Shown in pieces: positions 1 through 8,470 of a DNA stretch of 64,000 nucleotides. The stretch spans positions 930,001 to 994,000 of the forward strand of contig NZ_BNBR01000001.1 of the NCBI RefSeq assembly GCF_014656055.1, given 5' to 3'. This DNA is from Streptomyces griseosporeus. Its GTDB lineage: Bacteria; Actinomycetota; Actinomycetes; Streptomycetales; Streptomycetaceae. Position 1 is the stretch's first letter. Each line of letters begins with the position of its first letter. The position numbers were made by a program, and so were the translations under genes. The notes below the pieces were generated by a model that saw nothing but the letters and a program-made list of their open reading frames with translations, did not search any database and had not been told where the DNA came from.

Positions 1-3000
1 TGCGCACGTCAGGCTCCAGCGCGGTGAGCAGCCGGTCCCTGAGGTGGAAGTACTCGTCCTGCTTGAGGCCGACGTTGGACGGACTGACCTGCTTGCTGTC
101 GCCTACGACCACCATCCGGTCGGCAAGCCAGCTCAGCAGCATCGCCTCCAGACCGGACTGACTGGCCTCGTCGACGATGACGACATCGAACATGCCGGGC
201 TGGTCCAGGGGCACGGTTTCGGCGACTTGGTGCAGCGGCATGATCCAGGCCGGCACCGCGGTCTGCGCCTTGCGCAGGGCCGCCTGCGCGTCGCGCCGGT
301 AGCGTTGCTGGTACTTGCCCTTGATACGCCTGGCGGCTTGCTGATAGGCGCTGAGCGCCCGGGACTGGTCGCCAGTGAGCAGACCAAGGCAGCGGTGCCA
401 GGCTCGGGCAGCGGCGAGCCGCGCGAGCAGGATGCGGGCTTCGTCGTCGGCCTCCGTCAGCCGCTTGCGCAGCGTGCGTTCGGCCTCTGGGTCGGTCAGC
501 CGCTCCATGCGCTCCCGCCATGCGGACCAGGCCCAGGCCTGGGCGAGCGAGGGCAGCCGGGTGTCCCAGGCGGTGTCCTGGTGCGTGCCGGTGATCCGCT
601 CGGCAAGGACGGGGAAGGCCTCACGGACCCGGGTGAGCGCCGCGTGCTGTTCTGCCCGCAGCCGGGCGGCTTCGCGCACCTCGGCCATCTCTTCACTGAA
701 GGAGCGGTATCCGTCGGGGTCCCGTTTGCGTACGGCGTCCAGGGCCCGCAGAACCGCGGGCGCGACACCCGGCCGGTCGCTCCAGGCCCGCAGCAGCTCC
801 TCAGTGTCAGCGACGGCTCTGCGGGACTGTTCGGCCGCGCGCAGTGTGGTCGCCGCGCGCAGCAGGCTCCGTACGGCGTTCTCGACCGACGCGTCGTGCC
901 AAGTGGCGGCGGCGAGTGCCGGTGAGGTGGCCGCGGCGGTCAGGACGTCGGTGCGCGTGGCGGCGACGGCGAGCAGCGCGTCGAGCACCTCGGCCTCCTG
1001 ACGCAGCCGGGCGAGGCGCGGTCCGTGCCCGTGCCAGGCGGCGGCGGGGGTGCTGCCCCACTCGGTCTCGACCTGTGCCAGGCGCAGTTCGAGCTGGACT
1101 CGGGCAAGCACCACGGCCGCTGTCACCGTTTCCTCCGGTGCCCGCCCGTCCACCCGTACGGTCTCCGCGAACGCGCCGACCGCCTTCGCCAGCTTCGAGC
1201 GCATGCCGAGCGGGCCGCGCAGCTTCTGGCCCTGGCCGAGTCCGTCGTGCAGGCCGGTGGCCTGTGCGAGCGCCGTGGCAGGGTCGTACTGCTCCAGGCC
1301 GCTGACCATGGACGTGCCCAGTGTGGTCAGCAGGGCGTCGACCGCTGCCAGCGTCTCGGTCACGGCGGCCCGACGGCTGCGTGCCTGCCAGTCCTGCCCT
1401 TCGGTCACCTCCTTCAGGAGTGCCGCGGCCCAGGCGCCGGCCGGGGCGGCGAGGGACGCGGCGCGAGCGCGGGCAGCGGAGAATGCGTCCAGAGCCGAGG
1501 ACAGCCGATGCTGTTCCGCCTCGCTGAGGCTCCGCACGGCCGTGTCGTACTCCGCGCACAGGGGAGCCTGGCGCGCGGCTGCGTGCGCTTCCTCGGCCGA
1601 CCGTACGACCCGCACGGCTTCCTCGAAGTCACCGGGATCCGGCAGTTCGGTGGGTCCGGGTACCTCGGCAGCCAGGGTCTGGTGGTGCGGCGTGAAGGCA
1701 CGGGTGGTGTGCAGTAGGCGAAGGGCCTCGCCGGCGCTCAGGCTGGGCTGTTCCTGCGGGACCGGGCCGAGCCAGTCGTGGCGTCCCGCTTCCGCGGTGA
1801 GGCGCTCGGCGATCTCCTGGAGACTGCCGCTGTAGTCGCCGATTTCCGCGCCGAAGCGGTGGGTCTCCTGCTCGCGCAGTACGGCGAGGTCGCGCAACAT
1901 GGCCTGCTGGCCGGTGCGGGCCTTGGCGAGGCGCGACTGGAGCGTCTTGACCTGCTTCCGGGAGGCCTTCTCGTCGTAGCCCGCGTACTCGCTGAGGATC
2001 CTGTGCACGGACGCCTCGAGCTCGCGCTGGGCGGCCGCGCCGTCCTCGGTGCGACTCACGCACAGGTCACGGATCGACTCCGGCAGCTTGTCCCGGAGCA
2101 CGCGCAGGGCGCGCGGGGTGTGGCTGGTGATGAGGACTCTCTTGCCCTGCGCGAGCAGGTCCGTGACCAGGTTGGCGATGGTGTGCGTCTTGCCGGTGCC
2201 GGGCGGCCCCTGTACGACGACGAGCCGATTCGCGCGCAGGCGTTCGGCGATGGTGCGCTGTTCTTCGTTGGCGGGCAGCGCGAAGTACATCTCGCCGCTG
2301 CTGTGAACCGCACCGTCCTCTTCCGCCGCTGCGAGGTCGGCCGCGGTGAGCGCGCCGCCTCGGCCTGCGATGTAACTGAGCAGTTCGGTGGGCGGGGTGC
2401 CCGCGTCGATCTGCCGGGCGATGGCCTTGAGGGCGTCCATGGTCGAACGGCGGCTGCGCTCGCGCAGGATGAGTGCGGGCGTGAGCCCCACCTGCGGGAC
2501 GTCGAGGCTGCGCGGCTTGGCGCGCTCCACGGTCGGCAGGTAACTACCCGCACTATGCGCGGCGTTGACCCAGCTGCGCAGGGCGGTGTGGACGGCGTTC
2601 AGGTGTTCGGGGTCCGTGACGTCCGAGGCACCTTCCAGTACCTCGACGATCTCCTCCCGCACGGTGCCCGGTACGTGCTGAGCCCCTTCGAGCATGCCCT
2701 CTTCGAGTTCCAGGCCCGCGCCGGTCGGGTCCGGGGCGGCGGTGAGCGTGCCTGTGGACGGGTCGAGCCGGAGGGTGGCCCGGTGGGTGACCAGGTGCCG
2801 TTCCACCCGCTGCCCCGAGGTCGTCTGCCAGGTCAGCCGACCCAGGCCGAGGACGAGTTCGTAGGATTCGCCGAGGTTGGCGGCGTCCTCGTGCATCTTG
2901 TGCAGCCGGTCGTACAGCCTGACGACGGGGTCGATCGCGCGGCGCCGCTCCGCCCAGGCGAGCCACTCCTGTTCCCAGGCGGCGTACAGCTTCTCGATCT

Positions 3001-4027
3001 TCTCGCGGTGGGGGTGCTCGTCCAGCTCGTGGTAGGTCTTGTCGAGCGGGATGCCCTGCGACCAGTCGGGAAACTCGGGTTCGATGCGCCGGCGCAGGTG
3101 TGGGGCGCGGGTCTCCTTGAAGTCGCGGATGCGGGTGTCGTCCACCCAGGGGGCGAGCAGGGGCTCGGGGTGCGGCGCGTCCTCGCGTTCGGGGCGGGTG
3201 ACGGTCAGCCAGGCCGGCTCGTCGGTGGCGAGTACGCCGTCGATCACCACGTCTACGCCGTCGTCGTCCGGCAGTTCGTCGAACCACACGATGCCGGCCG
3301 CGCCGTCGAGCGTGCGCACGGGGCGGGTCTTGGACTCCTCCGCCTCGGCGAGGAAGCGGAAGATCTGCCGGACGCGTGCGGCGTCGAGTTCGTCCGCGGA
3401 GAGCTGCGGTGGGGGTTTCGGCGTGCCCTGCGGCCAGGGACCGGCCGGCTGGGCGGGGACGGCGTCGAGCGCTCTGTCGGCGCTGCCGCCGAGGCCGTCG
3501 GGGGCACCGGCCTCCGAGCCCCCGGGCGGCGACAAGTACGCTGCGCCGGTACTGGTGCTCGCGCCGCAGATGGCCGGCGCGGCGGCCGCGGCCGTCGTGA
3601 AGGTGACGCTCTCACGGTCGTGCGCGTGCCGGAAACGGACCTCGATGTCGAGGTCGCCGGCGGTTCCGGCCGGAATGCTGTAAGCCCACGTGGCGGATAC
3701 CCTGCGTCCCGCGCGCAGGGTGCCCTCCAGCTCATCGTCGAGCACATCACTTCGGTGATCCTGCACCTGACGGCCCGTTTTGCCGTACGGCCCGCCCCGC
3801 ACCAGCAGGGCGATGCCGTCGACGTCGATGGGGCCACCGGTACCGTTGCTCAGGTGCAGCGTGCAGCGCACCAGGTCGTCGCCCGGCCGAAACCCATGGC
3901 TGTCGTCGGCGTCGACCAGTTCGTACGGCACGACGTCGTCCACGCGCACGTACAGGCCATCGTCGTACTGGTAGACCGAACCGACCGACTGCACACCGTC
4001 GACCGGCCCGCTCTGATCCTGATTCAC
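1..4027 (-). CDS. Upf1/DNA2-like superfamily 1 helicase, C-terminus beyond window
   Basis: This very large ATP-dependent nucleic-acid helicase reads leftward off the window; about 1,342 codons are visible. GTG at 4027 is the first start after an in-frame TGA 45 bases upstream, and a G-rich stretch (GGGGGTGG) precedes it. The Walker A motif GPPGTGK ends at Lys613. A roughly 650-residue insertion rich in Arg, Glu, Ala and Leu, probably helical, separates it from the Walker B-like VDEAS near residue 1286 and a GDSKQ motif near 1308. That order (GPPGTGK, DEAx, GDxxQ) is characteristic of Upf1/DNA2/NAM7 helicases (AAA_11/AAA_12). Helicase motifs IV–VI and any fused nuclease lie outside the window. 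The N-terminal 600 residues match nothing I recognise. It is divergent from the DGQHR/GmrSD operon and shares a promoter box with it, so I infer a common defence role. Confidence 0.85.
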   Translation of the reverse strand, partial: MNQDQSGPVDGVQSVGSVYQYDDGLYVRVDDVVPYELVDADDSHGFRPGDDLVRCTLHLSNGTGGPIDVDGIALLVRGGPYGKTGRQVQDHRSDVLDDELEGTLRAGRRVSATWAYSIPAGTAGDLDIEVRFRHAHDRESVTFTTAAAAAPAICGASTSTGAAYLSPPGGSEAGAPDGLGGSADRALDAVPAQPAGPWPQGTPKPPPQLSADELDAARVRQIFRFLAEAEESKTRPVRTLDGAAGIVWFDELPDDDGVDVVIDGVLATDEPAWLTVTRPEREDAPHPEPLLAPWVDDTRIRDFKETRAPHLRRRIEPEFPDWSQGIPLDKTYHELDEHPHREKIEKLYAAWEQEWLAWAERRRAIDPVVRLYDRLHKMHEDAANLGESYELVLGLGRLTWQTTSGQRVERHLVTHRATLRLDPSTGTLTAAPDPTGAGLELEEGMLEGAQHVPGTVREEIVEVLEGASDVTDPEHLNAVHTALRSWVNAAHSAGSYLPTVERAKPRSLDVPQVGLTPALILRERSRRSTMDALKAIARQIDAGTPPTELLSYIAGRGGALTAADLAAAEEDGAVHSSGEMYFALPANEEQRTIAERLRANRLVVVQGPPGTGKTHTIANLVTDLLAQGKRVLITSHTPRALRVLRDKLPESIRDLCVSRTEDGAAAQRELEASVHRILSEYAGYDEKASRKQVKTLQSRLAKARTGQQAMLRDLAVLREQETHRFGAEIGDYSGSLQEIAERLTAEAGRHDWLGPVPQEQPSLSAGEALRLLHTTRAFTPHHQTLAAEVPGPTELPDPGDFEEAVRVVRSAEEAHAAARQAPLCAEYDTAVRSLSEAEQHRLSSALDAFSAARARAASLAAPAGAWAAALLKEVTEGQDWQARSRRAAVTETLAAVDALLTTLGTSMVSGLEQYDPATALAQATGLHDGLGQGQKLRGPLGMRSKLAKAVGAFAETVRVDGRAPEETVTAAVVLARVQLELRLAQVETEWGSTPAAAWHGHGPRLARLRQEAEVLDALLAVAATRTDVLTAAATSPALAAATWHDASVENAVRSLLRAATTLRAAEQSRRAVADTEELLRAWSDRPGVAPAVLRALDAVRKRDPDGYRSFSEEMAEVREAARLRAEQHAALTRVREAFPVLAERITGTHQDTAWDTRLPSLAQAWAWSAWRERMERLTDPEAERTLRKRLTEADDEARILLARLAAARAWHRCLGLLTGDQSRALSAYQQAARRIKGKYQQRYRRDAQAALRKAQTAVPAWIMPLHQVAETVPLDQPGMFDVVIVDEASQSGLEAMLLSWLADRMVVVGDSKQVSPSNVGLKQDEYFHLRDRLLTALEPDVR

Positions 4028-4127
4028 ACGCCACCCCCACTGCTGCTGAGGACCATCTGGTGGCCCGTTTCAGTGACATCGCGCCCGGCCGCCTCAAGCC
4101 GGCCACAAGGCGCCCCCCGGCGCGCGA

Positions 4128-4145
4128 ACTTGAGTGTGAACTGAG
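4128..4145 (-). promoter_or_regulatory. Conserved box upstream of the SF1 helicase
   Basis: On the minus strand this reads CTCAGTTCACACTCAAG. The box CTYAGTTCACACTYA recurs in the divergent promoter at 4296–4310, each copy oriented towards its own gene. The 10-base core AGTTCACACT is identical in both. It lies about 100 bases upstream of the helicase start. It may be the operator of a shared regulator. No convincing -10 was found next to this copy. Confidence 0.45.
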
Positions 4146-4291
4146 CACACGCGGGGAGCGTATCAGCAAGCCCGCCACTTCTCCCCCGCCCAGGAGGTCC
4201 GCGAACACATATCGCCACTGATGAGTGATCCAGAAGCGCATCCAGCCACCCGAGACGCCGTCACGCAGGCCACCGATCCAGCGGACAGTCA

Positions 4292-4321
4292 TTGACTTAG
4301 TTCACACTTACAAGGGAGGAT
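4292..4321 (+). promoter_or_regulatory. Predicted promoter of the DGQHR–GmrSD operon with box in spacer
   Basis: TTGACT (4292–4297) and GAGGAT (4316–4321) are separated by 18 bases and resemble the Streptomyces housekeeping consensus TTGAC-N18-TAGRAT. The spacer contains AGTTCACACT (4299–4308), the same core found inverted at 4133–4142 before the divergent helicase. A repressor bound there would block polymerase directly. The region 4028–4378 otherwise holds no gene. Confidence 0.5.
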
Positions 4322-4378
4322 GCTTACCGCGTCACCGTGCATCTCGTGACGCCACTCCCTCAGGAAGGTGCTCGCGCC

Positions 4379-5218
4379 ATGCACATGCAAGTAGTCGACG
4401 TCTCGCCCCAGTTGGCGGCAGAGTGGCTCACCCGCAACACCAACAACCGGCCGCTCAGCAAGAGCACGGTGCAGCATCTGGCCGCCCAGATTCAGCGCGG
4501 TGAATGGCAATTGACCCACCAAGGCATCGCCTTCGACGAGGACGGTGTTCTCATCGACGGGCAACACCGCCTGGCGGCTGTCGTCAAGGCGGGCGTCACC
4601 GTGCAGATGACCGTCGCACATGGGGTGCCGCGAACGGCGTTCACCGTGATGGACACGGGCCGCAAGCGCACGGGCCGCGACGCGCTCGCCCTCGCGGGTG
4701 AGACCAACGCGACGCATCTGGCGGCCGCGCTGCGAGGACTGCACCTGTACCGGAACGCCCCCAACTCCTCGTGGAGCGGCGGATCGTCGATCACCAGCAA
4801 CGACCAGTTGCTGGATCTGCTCGCAAAGCACCCCGGCATCCGCGACGCCCTGCACCACGGCATCGCTCTGAACCGAGGCTGCCGCATCACCGTCACGGCG
4901 GCGACGATCGGCTGGTACGTCACGACCGAGGCCCGGCCCGACGTCGACCAGTCCGCATGGGAGGAAGGAGTCGTCACCGGCGCGCGTCTGGAGCCGGGCG
5001 ACCCGCGTCTCACGTTGCGCAACACCATGCTCAACCTGGCCCTGGGCAACGCACACCGGCGCCGCGACGACTCACGCGAGCACCTTCTCTACTACCTCAA
5101 GGCGTGGAACGCATGGATCGAGGGCCGCAGCATCAAGCTGCTGCGCCGCTCTCCCAACGAGACGATGCCGCGTATCTCCAGCCGCTCAACCCTGACATCG
5201 GCGGACAACACTGCCTGA
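4379..5218 (+). CDS. DGQHR-motif, ParB/sulfiredoxin-fold protein
   Basis: This soluble protein of 279 residues has the signature LIDGQHRLAAVVKAG near residues 58–72, preceded by a segment ending QRGEW. The pattern is shared with phage and bacterial proteins of the ParB/Srx fold and with the DGQHR motif of DndB-type proteins. The remainder looks helical and has no further motif I can name. ATG 4379 is chosen because AGGAAGG lies about ten bases upstream; an in-frame ATG six bases later is also possible. It starts the rightward operon and is followed 45 bases later by a DUF262 protein, which carries the related DGQQR motif. The biochemical role is unknown; DNA or nucleotide binding is an inference from the fold. 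Confidence 0.75.
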   Translation: MHMQVVDVSPQLAAEWLTRNTNNRPLSKSTVQHLAAQIQRGEWQLTHQGIAFDEDGVLIDGQHRLAAVVKAGVTVQMTVAHGVPRTAFTVMDTGRKRTGRDALALAGETNATHLAAALRGLHLYRNAPNSSWSGGSSITSNDQLLDLLAKHPGIRDALHHGIALNRGCRITVTAATIGWYVTTEARPDVDQSAWEEGVVTGARLEPGDPRLTLRNTMLNLALGNAHRRRDDSREHLLYYLKAWNAWIEGRSIKLLRRSPNETMPRISSRSTLTSADNTA

Positions 5219-5263
5219 AGTGGCTTAGATTCAACGAACGGCCGCTCCTAGGAAAGGAGGCGC

Positions 5264-7810
5264 ATGCGCGCCCAGGAAATCACCTTCCTCAAGCTGGTCC
5301 AGGGGGACAAACAGTTCCAGGTGCCGCTCTACCAACGCACGTACAGCTGGGGCAGGGAGCAGCTCCAGCGGCTGTGGGAGGACGTCGGGGAACTCGTCGA
5401 GCAGCACCTGGCAGGCGAGACCGCGGCTCCTCACTTCCTCGGTTCGGTGGTGCTCGCACCGGGCCAGATCCAGGCGGGCGGGGTGCAGAGGTGGCTGGTG
5501 GTGGACGGACAGCAGCGGCTGACCACGCTGATGCTGGCCTTCGCGGCGCTTCGTGACCATCTGAAGGAGACCGGTGACGAGCGCGGTGTGGACCGGGTGC
5601 ACCGCCAGATACTGGTGAACGAGTTCCACGAGGGCGCGGACCACTACCGGTTGCTGCCCACGCAGGCGGACCGTGAGGCCTTCACCGCCTGTGTCCAGTC
5701 CCGTGCCGACGCCGGCGGAGGCGACAACATCGGTGCTGCCTACCGGTTCTTCCGCGGCGCGCTCGCCGAGGGCCATGAGACGGGCGAAGAGCGCTGGACG
5801 GCCACGGTCGAGACGGTCCTCAAGGATCTGTTGTCCATCGTGGAGATCACCGCCGAGTCCGGAGACAACGTCTACCGGATCTTCGAATCCATCAACAACA
5901 CCGGGGTCGGACTCAGCCAGAGCGACCTCTTGCGCAACTACGTGTTCATGCTGCTGCCCAAGCGAGGCGAGCGGATCTACCAGGAACTGTGGCTGCCCAT
6001 GCAGCAGAGCCTCGGTCCGAAGAACCTCGAGCTGCTGGTCTGGTTGGACCTCGTGGTGCGCGGCCACTACAAGACCAAGCAGAGCGAGATCTACCGCGAG
6101 CAGCAGAAACGGCTGCAGCCGCTGGCCGGTGACGAGGACGCGCTGCAGCGCGAGATCGAGCAGTTGGCCGAACGGGCCGGGAGGTTCCGGCGCATCGTCG
6201 ACCCGGCACGTGAGCAGTCCCCCGCCCTGCGTGCGGTCCTGGAGCGTCTTGCCTCCTGGGGCGGTCAGACGCACTATCCGCTCGCGCTGCACCTGCTCGA
6301 CCTTGTCGCTTCAGGAAGGACGACGTCCGAGGACGCGGCGCAGGCGCTGGGCTATGTCGAGTCCTATCTGGTGCGGCGCCTGATCTGCCAGACTCCGACG
6401 ACCGGCCTCAACCGGATCTTCATGGAGGCTCCGAAGGAGCTGGAGACCGATCGGCCGGCCGCCGAGGCGGTACGGCGGTTCCTTTCCGGACGGCGCCGTC
6501 GCTGGCCGAGCGACGAGGAACTGCGCGAGGCGATCCGCACCAAGCCCTTCTATTGGAGCGGCCGTCCTCCGCAACGAAGCTACATCCTGCGCCGCTTGGA
6601 GGAGAGTTACGGCGCATCTGAGCCGGTGGACTTCGCCAAGGCGTCCCTCAGCGTGGAGCACGTCCTGCCGCAGCGCCCCGCTCCGGCGTGGTTCGACCTC
6701 CTCGCCGAGGAGACGGAGCCGAACCAGACGCCGCAGGAACTGCACGACCTGCTGGTGCACACTCTGGGCAACCTGACGCTGACAGGAGACAACGCCAAAC
6801 TGTCCAATCATCCCTTCGAGCGCAAGCAGCAGATCCTCGACTCCAGCGCCCTGCGCATGAACCTCGAGATCTCCTCGGCACAGCGCTGGGGCAAGGCAGA
6901 GATTCTGGAACGGGCCGACCGTCTGTCAGAGCGCGCGGTCAAGCTGTGGCCGGGCCCGATCGGCGGGGTGAAACCGGCCGGCGAGGAGTCTCCGGGCTGG
7001 GCCGAGCTGCGCGCCGCGCTCGTGGCGATGCCGAGTGGGACGTGGACCACGTACGGCGATGTGGCCGAGCTGATCGGCAGCCATCCGGTGGCCGTAGGCG
7101 CCTACCTGGGCGCCAACCCGACGGTGATCGGCGCTTACCGGGTACTCACTGCGGAGGGCAAGATCTCGCCTGCCTTCCGCTGGGCGGACGGCGACGACCG
7201 GCCGCCACCGCAGGAGCTGCTGACGAGTGAAGGAGTGCGCTTCGACTCCTGGGGCCGGGCGCATCGTTCGCAACGCCTGACCGCCGCGGAGCTGGCCACC
7301 CTGCTGGGCAAGGACGTCTCACAGCAGGTGTCGCACGACCCCCTGCCCGAAGGTGAGGACTCGGCGGCGGCCGAACGCTTCCGATCGCAATTGCAGGAGC
7401 ACTGGCCGGACGCGTACCCCGGCGTGCTCGCGGCCCTCGACTTCTGGCGCAGACAAGGCGGTTACGTCAGCTACGGCCGTTACGAGGAGACCAGCTGCTT
7501 CCCGATGCTGGACACCGGGACGAGCCGTGGCCCGCACTTGCTCTGGCCGGTCGGGATCTACCCGGTGAGCGGCACGGTCGAGGTCGTCTTCCAGTACCTG
7601 AAGTCCCGCACGCCCTTCGACGACACGCAACAGCGCCGGGAGCTGCTGAACCGTCTGAACAAGATCGACGGCATCGACCTGCCCGAGGCGAAGCTGGAGC
7701 TGCGTCCTTCCTTCCCTGTCAGCGTCTTCGCCCAGCACAGTGAAGGGATCTGCGAGGTGCTGGACTGGTTCGTCGGGGTGGCGGCGCTGGATCTGGCGCG
7801 GCGGGGCTGA
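5264..7810 (+). CDS. GmrSD-type DUF262–DUF1524 endonuclease fused to ATL-like domain
   Basis: This is a single-chain type IV restriction enzyme candidate of 848 residues. The N-terminal DUF262 (about 10–260) shows YQRTYSW, VDGQQRLTTL and IFESINNTG…LSQSDLLRNY; in GmrS-like proteins this ParB-fold domain binds and hydrolyses nucleotides. DUF1524, an HNH nuclease (about 460–530), shows VEHVLPQ, LGNLTLTGDNAKLSN and FERKQQ, so its catalytic residues appear intact. At about 576–675 comes a domain like the DNA-binding part of O6-alkylguanine alkyltransferases (GTWTTYGDVAELIG). The alkyl-acceptor PCHRV is replaced by GAYRV, so it can only read, not repair, DNA. The last 170 residues are unassigned. 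A strong GGAAAGGAGG precedes ATG 5264. GmrSD enzymes attack modified phage DNA, and the ATL module may supply base-modification recognition. Confidence 0.85.
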   Translation: MRAQEITFLKLVQGDKQFQVPLYQRTYSWGREQLQRLWEDVGELVEQHLAGETAAPHFLGSVVLAPGQIQAGGVQRWLVVDGQQRLTTLMLAFAALRDHLKETGDERGVDRVHRQILVNEFHEGADHYRLLPTQADREAFTACVQSRADAGGGDNIGAAYRFFRGALAEGHETGEERWTATVETVLKDLLSIVEITAESGDNVYRIFESINNTGVGLSQSDLLRNYVFMLLPKRGERIYQELWLPMQQSLGPKNLELLVWLDLVVRGHYKTKQSEIYREQQKRLQPLAGDEDALQREIEQLAERAGRFRRIVDPAREQSPALRAVLERLASWGGQTHYPLALHLLDLVASGRTTSEDAAQALGYVESYLVRRLICQTPTTGLNRIFMEAPKELETDRPAAEAVRRFLSGRRRRWPSDEELREAIRTKPFYWSGRPPQRSYILRRLEESYGASEPVDFAKASLSVEHVLPQRPAPAWFDLLAEETEPNQTPQELHDLLVHTLGNLTLTGDNAKLSNHPFERKQQILDSSALRMNLEISSAQRWGKAEILERADRLSERAVKLWPGPIGGVKPAGEESPGWAELRAALVAMPSGTWTTYGDVAELIGSHPVAVGAYLGANPTVIGAYRVLTAEGKISPAFRWADGDDRPPPQELLTSEGVRFDSWGRAHRSQRLTAAELATLLGKDVSQQVSHDPLPEGEDSAAAERFRSQLQEHWPDAYPGVLAALDFWRRQGGYVSYGRYEETSCFPMLDTGTSRGPHLLWPVGIYPVSGTVEVVFQYLKSRTPFDDTQQRRELLNRLNKIDGIDLPEAKLELRPSFPVSVFAQHSEGICEVLDWFVGVAALDLARRG

Positions 7811-7847
7811 ATGCGGCTGGCATGTCGAAAAAGAGGGGGGATGAATC

Positions 7848-8342
7848 GTGCAGCTGATGTCCGACCTTGTGTTGGTACGCAACGATGGGACGCACAGAGA
7901 CAAGACAGGCACGACTTGTTCCGGCGTGATATCCCGAGCAAGCGCCATCGAGTGGGAGCTACGGCTCCCGGGGCGACCCACGCTGACGGTGCACGACAAC
8001 CATTGGGTGAACGGCGAGCGGGATCTGGTGCTCTACAAGCCCACGGTTGTCCCCGAAATGCCCGCCGCCCTCTCAAATCTGCACAATAGGCTGCGCTCGG
8101 GCATCTCCGGCACTCCAAAGCATGGAGAACTGCGGGTCATGGTGTTTCCCACGTACGTCGACACGCATGACAGACCACGGATCAAGAAGTCCCTGACAAC
8201 AGCAGACTTGGCGGACGAAGTCGGGCTGCCCCACCTCAGAGAGCTGACCGCCCGAGTGGGGGTCAGGCTAGCAAGCGCGTTCGACCGACCCGATCTACCT
8301 CCGGTTGACCTGGACGACCCGCAGAATGAGAAGTCCCTTTAG
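7848..8342 (+). CDS. Hypothetical protein between GmrSD-like and BRCT–nuclease genes
   Basis: This 164-residue soluble protein has no motif I recognise. It starts at GTG 7848, seven bases after AGGGGGG and only 37 bases after the GmrSD-like stop, so the two are very probably co-transcribed. The sequence contains a central basic stretch and a run of aspartates near the C-terminus (PPVDLDDPQNEK). There is no signal peptide or membrane segment. By position it may be an accessory or immunity partner of the neighbouring nucleases, but nothing in the sequence proves this. Confidence 0.6.
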   Translation: MQLMSDLVLVRNDGTHRDKTGTTCSGVISRASAIEWELRLPGRPTLTVHDNHWVNGERDLVLYKPTVVPEMPAALSNLHNRLRSGISGTPKHGELRVMVFPTYVDTHDRPRIKKSLTTADLADEVGLPHLRELTARVGVRLASAFDRPDLPPVDLDDPQNEKSL

Positions 8343-8470
8343 CACGCCTTGTTCTTTCCCGCCGCGGACGACGAGACACCCGTGGTTGCCTTCGTCTGCT
8401 TCCGGGTCGTGCCTGTGCTGCGGCACATCGGCTGGCTGTCTCCGGACGACGGCTGAGGGAGGAGACAGTT

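Noticed and set aside
1778..4144. Long rightward open frame (788 codons) opposite the SF1 helicase
   Set aside because: Its product is Arg/Val/Leu/Asp-rich nonsense; the opposite strand encodes helicase motifs in good codon bias. High G+C opens antisense frames.
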